Source: Zeimonas sp964538505 (lineage in GTDB: Bacteria > Pseudomonadota > Gammaproteobacteria > Burkholderiales > Burkholderiaceae_E). From it: a DNA stretch of 17,575 bases. The stretch's first letter is position 1. The number at the start of each line of letters is the position of its first letter. Both the position numbers and the translations under genes were made by a program. This document shows, in pieces, positions 13,962 through 17,575 of the stretch. Under the pieces are notes generated by a model. It saw nothing but the letters and a program-made list of their open reading frames with translations. It was not told where the DNA came from and did not search any database. Location of the stretch: contig CAZIDY010000051.1 in assembly GCA_964538505.1 (NCBI GenBank), positions 1 to 17,575 of the forward strand. The letters are read 5' to 3'.

Positions 13962-14921
13962 ATGAGCATTCTTCGAGCCGGCTTTGCTCGCGGCGAAGCC
14001 TTTTCGACAGTTCCGCGTCTTTCCTCGATGGCCGTCGTGGCCGCCCTCGTGCTGGCCGGCTGCGCGAGCCCGCATCCGGCGCCGATCGTGCATCGGGCCC
14101 CACCGGGTCCGATCGCCACGCAGCCGGTCGTACCGGTGCCTGCGGTACCGCCGCCCGCCGTTGCGACGCCGGGCACTGCGGTTCCGGGCGCCGCCGCGGC
14201 ACCCGGCGCAGCCGACGCTGCGCCGGGCGTCGAGACGACGCCGATCGCACGCGGTCCGGTCGAGACGCGACCGCTGCCGGGTGTTCCCGCTACCGGCAGC
14301 GCTTCGGGGCCGGCGGGGGTCGCATCGGCGAACCTGCTGAAGACCGAGCCGAAGGCGTTGAAGCAGCCGTACTCCGACGCGGCGCTCGCGCAGATGCGCG
14401 CGGCCGCGCCGCCTCCGGCGGTATCCGCGGCACCGATTCCGCCGGTGGCGACCGCCGCGCCGAGCGCTGCCGCCGCGACATCGACTGTTCCGCAGGTGCC
14501 CGCCCGCGTGCTCGACGATCCGGCGACCACGGCCGCTCCTGCGAGCGCCGCTGCAACCGGCGACTGGATCTGGCCCGCGTCGGGCCAGGTCGTTCAGGAC
14601 TTCGCGCAGCCGCGCAGCATGGGCATCGCGATCGCCGGCAAGCCCGGCGACCCGATCGTCGCGGTCAACGATGGTCGCGTCATCTTCAGCGGTGCCGGTC
14701 CGCGCTCGTACGGCAACCTCGTCATCGTCAAGCACAGCGACGAAACCCTGTCGGTCTACGCGCACAACCGCGCGCTGCTCGTCAAGGAAGGCCAGAACGT
14801 CAAGCGCGGTCAGCGCATCGCGGAGCTGGGCAGCTCGGGTACCGATTCGCCGAAGCTGCACTTCGAGATCCGCAAGGATGGCCGGCCGGTCGATCCGCGC
14901 AAGGTGCTGCCCGCGCGCTAG
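13962..14921 (+). CDS. nlpD: NlpD-type lipoprotein, murein hydrolase activator
   Basis: This is a 319-residue lipoprotein with an N-terminal hydrophobic segment ending in lipobox LAGC (Cys34). About 190 residues of Ala/Pro-rich, low-complexity sequence follow, then a C-terminal LytM/M23 domain from about residue 203. That domain reads GDWIWPASGQVVQDF, GIAIAGKPGDPIVAVNDGRV, YGNLVIVKHSDETLSVYAHN, LHFEIRKDGRPVDP. The first zinc ligand motif is lost (MGIAIAG) and the final HxH has only one His, as in NlpD proteins that activate amidases such as AmiC rather than cleave murein. No LysM repeat is visible, unlike classic NlpD. The ATG at 13962 keeps the basic n-region; ATG 14028 would give a very short signal. 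It lies 96 nt after pcm, and rpoS does not follow. Confidence 0.9.
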   Translation: MSILRAGFARGEAFSTVPRLSSMAVVAALVLAGCASPHPAPIVHRAPPGPIATQPVVPVPAVPPPAVATPGTAVPGAAAAPGAADAAPGVETTPIARGPVETRPLPGVPATGSASGPAGVASANLLKTEPKALKQPYSDAALAQMRAAAPPPAVSAAPIPPVATAAPSAAAATSTVPQVPARVLDDPATTAAPASAAATGDWIWPASGQVVQDFAQPRSMGIAIAGKPGDPIVAVNDGRVIFSGAGPRSYGNLVIVKHSDETLSVYAHNRALLVKEGQNVKRGQRIAELGSSGTDSPKLHFEIRKDGRPVDPRKVLPAR

Positions 14922-14948
14922 CGCGTGCCTTCGCGCGCAGCGGATGCG

Positions 14949-15734
14949 ATGACACCGACCCTCTGCTTCGACATCGAGACGGTTCCCGACGTCGCCGGGC
15001 TGCGTACGCTGTGGTCGCTCGACGATTCGCTCGACGATGCGGCGGTCGCCGAGCTGGCGTTCACGCGGCGACGCGAGCAGACCGGCAGCGACTTCCTGCC
15101 GCTGCACCTGCAGCGCGTGGTCGCGATCGCGTGCCTGCTGCGCGACGACGACGGACTCACGGTGCGCTGCGTCGGCCAGCCGGCCGATTCCGAGGCGCGG
15201 CTCGTGCAGGCCTTCTACCGCTTCGTCGATCGGCATACGCCGCAGCTCGTCTCGTGGAACGGCGGCGGCTTCGACCTGCAGGTGATGCACTACCGCGCGC
15301 TGGTCAACGGCGTGCAGGCAGCGCGTTATTGGGAGCAGGGCGACGACGATCGCGATTTCCGCTTCAACAACTACCTGAACCGCTATCACACGCGTCATCT
15401 CGACCTGATGGCGACGCTTGCGCTGTTCACCCCGCGCGCGAATGCGCCGCTCGACGAGCTGGCGAAGCTGTGCGGCTTCCCCGGCAAGCTGGGCATGGAC
15501 GGTTCGCAGGTGTGGAACGCATACCGTGATGGAGGTCTCGGCGAGATCCGCGCCTATTGCGAGACCGACGTCGCGAACACCTGGCTCGTGTTCTGTCGCT
15601 TCCAGACGATGCGCGGCGTGTGGACGCCGGAGCGCTACCGCAACGAGCTGACGTTGCTGCGCGAGACGCTCGCGGACGAGGCAGAGCAGGCGCCGCACTG
15701 GCGCGAGTTCCTCGAGGCGTGGCCCGAGCGTTGA
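14949..15734 (+). CDS. Predicted 3'-5' exonuclease related to the PolB exonuclease domain
   Basis: This is a 261-residue, soluble, stand-alone DEDD-type exonuclease. Exo I motif is FDIETVPD (Asp and Glu near residues 8-10), Exo II is LVSWNGGGFDLQ, and the Exo III region is AYCETDVANTW. HTRHLDLMATLALF and the C-terminal LAKLCGFPGKLGMDG match the predicted PolB-like exonuclease family (Pfam DNA_pol_B_exo2). The cellular substrate is not established. The ATG at 14949 places the strand MTPTLCFDIET at the N terminus; the ATG at 14925 would add eight unlikely residues. It is 27 nt after nlpD and overlaps the next gene by 4 nt (TTGA). Confidence 0.9.
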   Translation: MTPTLCFDIETVPDVAGLRTLWSLDDSLDDAAVAELAFTRRREQTGSDFLPLHLQRVVAIACLLRDDDGLTVRCVGQPADSEARLVQAFYRFVDRHTPQLVSWNGGGFDLQVMHYRALVNGVQAARYWEQGDDDRDFRFNNYLNRYHTRHLDLMATLALFTPRANAPLDELAKLCGFPGKLGMDGSQVWNAYRDGGLGEIRAYCETDVANTWLVFCRFQTMRGVWTPERYRNELTLLRETLADEAEQAPHWREFLEAWPER

Positions 15735-17155
15735 TCCGCCTGGAGCTCGAGGTCGAGTCGCTCGATCTGGAAGCGAACGGCGTCGCCCGCAACGAGGGCA
15801 AGGTCGTGTTCGTGCGCGGCGCGCTGCCCGGCGAGCGCGTTGCCGTCGCGCTCGTGCGGCGCAAGCCGAAGTTCGATGTGGCGCAGACGGTCGAGGTGCT
15901 GCGTGCGAGCAGCGCGCGCGTGCAGCCGCGTTGTCCGCACTTCGGTGTCTGCGGCGGATGCTCGATGCAGCACGTCGACGCCGGCACGCAGATGGCGATC
16001 AAGCAGCGCGCGCTCGAGGACCAGCTGTGGCATCTCGGCAAGGTGCGTCCGCAGACCTGGCTCGCGCCCGTTTCCGGGCCGGCATGGCGCTATCGGCACC
16101 GCGCACGGCTGTCGGTGCGCGATGTACCGAAGAAGGGCGGCGTGCTGGTCGGCTTCCACGAGCGCGCATCGAGCTATGTCGCCGACATGCGCGAATGCCA
16201 CGTGCTGCCCGAGTGCGTCTCGGACCTGCTGCTGCCGTTGCGCGAGCTGGTCGAATCGCTGAGCATCCGGCGCCGCGCCCCGCAGATCGAGGTTGCGGTG
16301 GGCGAGAGGCCCGAGCCGGCGGGCGAGCGTGGCGGCGGCGGGGGCCTCGATCGCGTCGAGAGTACCCGGGTTCGCGACGACGCATGCATCGCGCTCGTGC
16401 TGCGCGTGCTCGATGCGCCGGACGATGACGACCTCGAGCGGTTGCGCCGTTTCGCCGCCGAGCATCGCATCGAGTGGTGGCTGCAGCCGAAGGGACCGGA
16501 CTCGATCGAGCTGTTCTGCGACGCCGAGGGACGGCTCGCTCGCGATGGCGCGTCTTCGCCGCTCGGCTATGCGCTGCCGGAGTTCGGCGTGCGGATGCCC
16601 TTTCGGCCGACCGACTTCACGCAGGTCAACGCGCGCATCAACGAGGTGCTCGTACGTCGGGCGCTGCGCTGGCTGGATCCGCAACCCGGCATGCGTGTCG
16701 TCGACCTGTTCTGCGGCCTGGGCAACTTCACGCTGCCGATCGCGGCGCGCGGCGCGCAGGTCGTCGGCATCGAGGGAAATCGCACGCTCGTCGAGCGCGC
16801 GGCGGCGAACGCGGCGTTCAACGGGCTCGGCGCGCGCTGCGAGTTCCGGGTTGCGAATCTCTTCGAGGTCGATGCCGAAGGCTGGCGTGCGCTCGGCCGC
16901 TTCGATGCGGCGCTGATCGATCCGCCGCGCGAGGGTGCGATCGAGGTCGTCAAGGCGATTGCGGAGGACGCGGCGAAGCCGCGGCGCATCGTCTACGTGT
17001 CGTGCAATCCGGCGACGCTCGCGCGCGATGCCGCGGTGCTCGTGCACCAGGGCGGCTACGTGCTGCGAGCGGTCGGGGCGGTGAACATGTTTCCGCAGAC
17101 CTCGCACGTCGAGTCGCTGGCGGTGTTCGAGCGGATCGCACTCGTTAGCGTTTAG
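15731..17155 (+). CDS. rlmD: 23S rRNA (uracil-5-)-methyltransferase RlmD
   Basis: RlmD makes the m5U1939 modification of 23S rRNA. The 474 residues include an N-terminal TRAM-like beta barrel (about 1-58) and a 4Fe-4S cluster set Cys68, Cys74, Cys77 (CPHFGVCGGC) and Cys156 (MRECHV). A central domain and a Rossmann methyltransferase part with VVDLFCGLGNFTLPIA, IDPPREGA and catalytic Cys425 in VYVSCNPATLARD complete it. The Cys spacing and number separate RlmD from TrmA. The start is the TTG at 15731, overlapping the exonuclease stop; no other start keeps the TRAM strand LELEVESLDLEANGVA. It is about 40 residues longer than the E. coli enzyme, partly from a Gly/Arg/Glu-rich insertion near residues 195-215. 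Confidence 0.93.
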   Translation: MIRLELEVESLDLEANGVARNEGKVVFVRGALPGERVAVALVRRKPKFDVAQTVEVLRASSARVQPRCPHFGVCGGCSMQHVDAGTQMAIKQRALEDQLWHLGKVRPQTWLAPVSGPAWRYRHRARLSVRDVPKKGGVLVGFHERASSYVADMRECHVLPECVSDLLLPLRELVESLSIRRRAPQIEVAVGERPEPAGERGGGGGLDRVESTRVRDDACIALVLRVLDAPDDDDLERLRRFAAEHRIEWWLQPKGPDSIELFCDAEGRLARDGASSPLGYALPEFGVRMPFRPTDFTQVNARINEVLVRRALRWLDPQPGMRVVDLFCGLGNFTLPIAARGAQVVGIEGNRTLVERAAANAAFNGLGARCEFRVANLFEVDAEGWRALGRFDAALIDPPREGAIEVVKAIAEDAAKPRRIVYVSCNPATLARDAAVLVHQGGYVLRAVGAVNMFPQTSHVESLAVFERIALVSV

Positions 17156-17228
17156 TTGCAGCTTTAGTGATTTATCTTTATCGGATAAACCGAACAGGCC
17201 CTGACATTCTAATAAATCGGACGGCTCT
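17156..17228. other. AT-rich boundary before the ATPase fragment
   Basis: By hand count about 40% GC, against a window that is plainly far higher. It contains a short dyad tttatcggataaa (17177-17189), imperfect at its centre, and AT-rich words such as taataaa. No clear -35/-10 pair and no terminator stem for rlmD were found. It likely marks a junction with acquired DNA and may carry the promoter of the next gene. Confidence 0.5.
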
Positions 17229-17575
17229 ATGGACGCGGTCCGGAATCCTTTTGCTCCGGGGGCGGGACGCCTCCACCGGAACTCGCCGGTCGAGATGACT
17301 TGCTGGAGGCGTTGAGGGTCTCGCTGCAACGTGCGAGGCTCGGTCGACCGGCGAAAAGCTCCATGCTGGTCGGCTTGCGCGGCGTCGGGAAGACGGTGTT
17401 GCTCGATCGCGTCCGCGGCGATGCTGAAGCGGCGGGTATCCACGCGATCCGAATCGAGGCGCCGGAAGGCAGGTCGCTACCAGCGATGATCGCGCCTCAG
17501 CTGCGCCAGGCTTTGCTCCGTTTGATACGATTTCGCGTTCAACGAATCAGATTCCGCACGGCGCCGGGCCGCAAC
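17229..17575 (+). pseudogene. AAA-family ATPase, frameshifted and cut by the window end
   Basis: The ATG at 17229 opens MDAVRNPFAPGAG, after which that frame soon reaches a stop. From 17267 another frame continues without a stop to the window end: TPPPELAGRDDLLEALRVSL, then KSSMLVGLRGVGKTVLLDRV with a Walker A motif, then IHAIRIEAPEGRSLPAMIAP. The two halves join perfectly if one G is restored at GGGA near 17264-17267. The family is recalled as stand-alone AAA ATPases of accessory regions, whose role is unknown. After about 17520 the reading becomes arginine-rich (LIRFRVQRIRF) and less family-like, so a second lesion or divergence is possible. Codon use is less GC-biased than in rlmD. A sequencing error at the G run is the alternative to a real frameshift. 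Confidence 0.65.

Noticed and set aside
14925..14948. Upstream ATG for the exonuclease adding MPSRAADA
   Set aside because: The extra residues are not typical of the family, and the ATG at 14949 begins directly with the first conserved strand.
17177..17189. tttatcggataaa as an operator or rlmD terminator
   Set aside because: The dyad is short and mismatched at its centre, with no T tract; kept only as part of the AT-rich boundary.
1..17575. CRISPR arrays, tRNA genes, riboswitches, intact insertion sequences
   Set aside because: No regularly spaced repeats, cloverleaf-like segments, known riboswitch cores or transposase frames were recognised on either strand.

Overview
The window is a high-GC, gene-dense stretch of a bacterial chromosome. 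Gene content and protein flavour point to a betaproteobacterium, most likely Burkholderiales: a DUF2069 gene divergent from a YihY-family gene, a MetY-type sulfhydrylase, a pil/chp chemosensory operon, and surE-pcm-nlpD next to an exonuclease and rlmD. The species cannot be read from the sequence. No tRNA, rRNA, CRISPR array or intact transposase was seen, and no gene-free stretch exceeds 300 bases.

Left part (1-4461). A perfect 30-bp REP-like palindrome opens the window and forms the end of a small minus-strand DUF2069 membrane protein gene. A YihY/BrkB-family membrane protein gene diverges from it. Three minus-strand genes follow, in transcription order: metY (O-acetylhomoserine sulfhydrylase), a tightly coupled alpha/beta hydrolase, and a small Mpo1-like (DUF962) membrane protein.

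Centre (4600-11734). A plus-strand operon encodes a twitching-type (Pil-Chp) chemosensory pathway: a PilG-like regulator, PilH, PilI (CheW-like), PilJ (chemoreceptor) and ChpA/PilL (CheA-like hybrid kinase). Three junctions are translationally coupled or nearly so. Three things are unusual. The PilG-like protein is 387 aa and carries an extra degenerate N-terminal receiver domain with Asn at the phosphoacceptor position. The PilJ-like receptor has about ten residues between its two membrane helices, so it has no periplasmic sensor domain. No methyltransferase (pilK) or methylesterase (chpB) gene is present. ChpA is compact, with one recognisable phosphotransfer histidine, and carries several in-frame tandem repeats.

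Right part (11859-17155). A two-CBS-domain protein gene is followed by surE, pcm and nlpD, overlapping or closely spaced. A PolB-type 3'-5' exonuclease and rlmD come next, overlapping by four bases. In many proteobacteria rpoS follows nlpD; here only 27 nt separate nlpD from the exonuclease gene, so rpoS is absent from this place. NlpD itself has no visible LysM domain.

Right edge (17156-17575). Base composition drops abruptly to about 40% GC over some 70 nt. A gene for an AAA ATPase then begins, with a Walker A motif in one frame and its natural N terminus in another. One missing G near 17265 explains this, so it looks like a frameshifted, truncated or recently acquired accessory gene.
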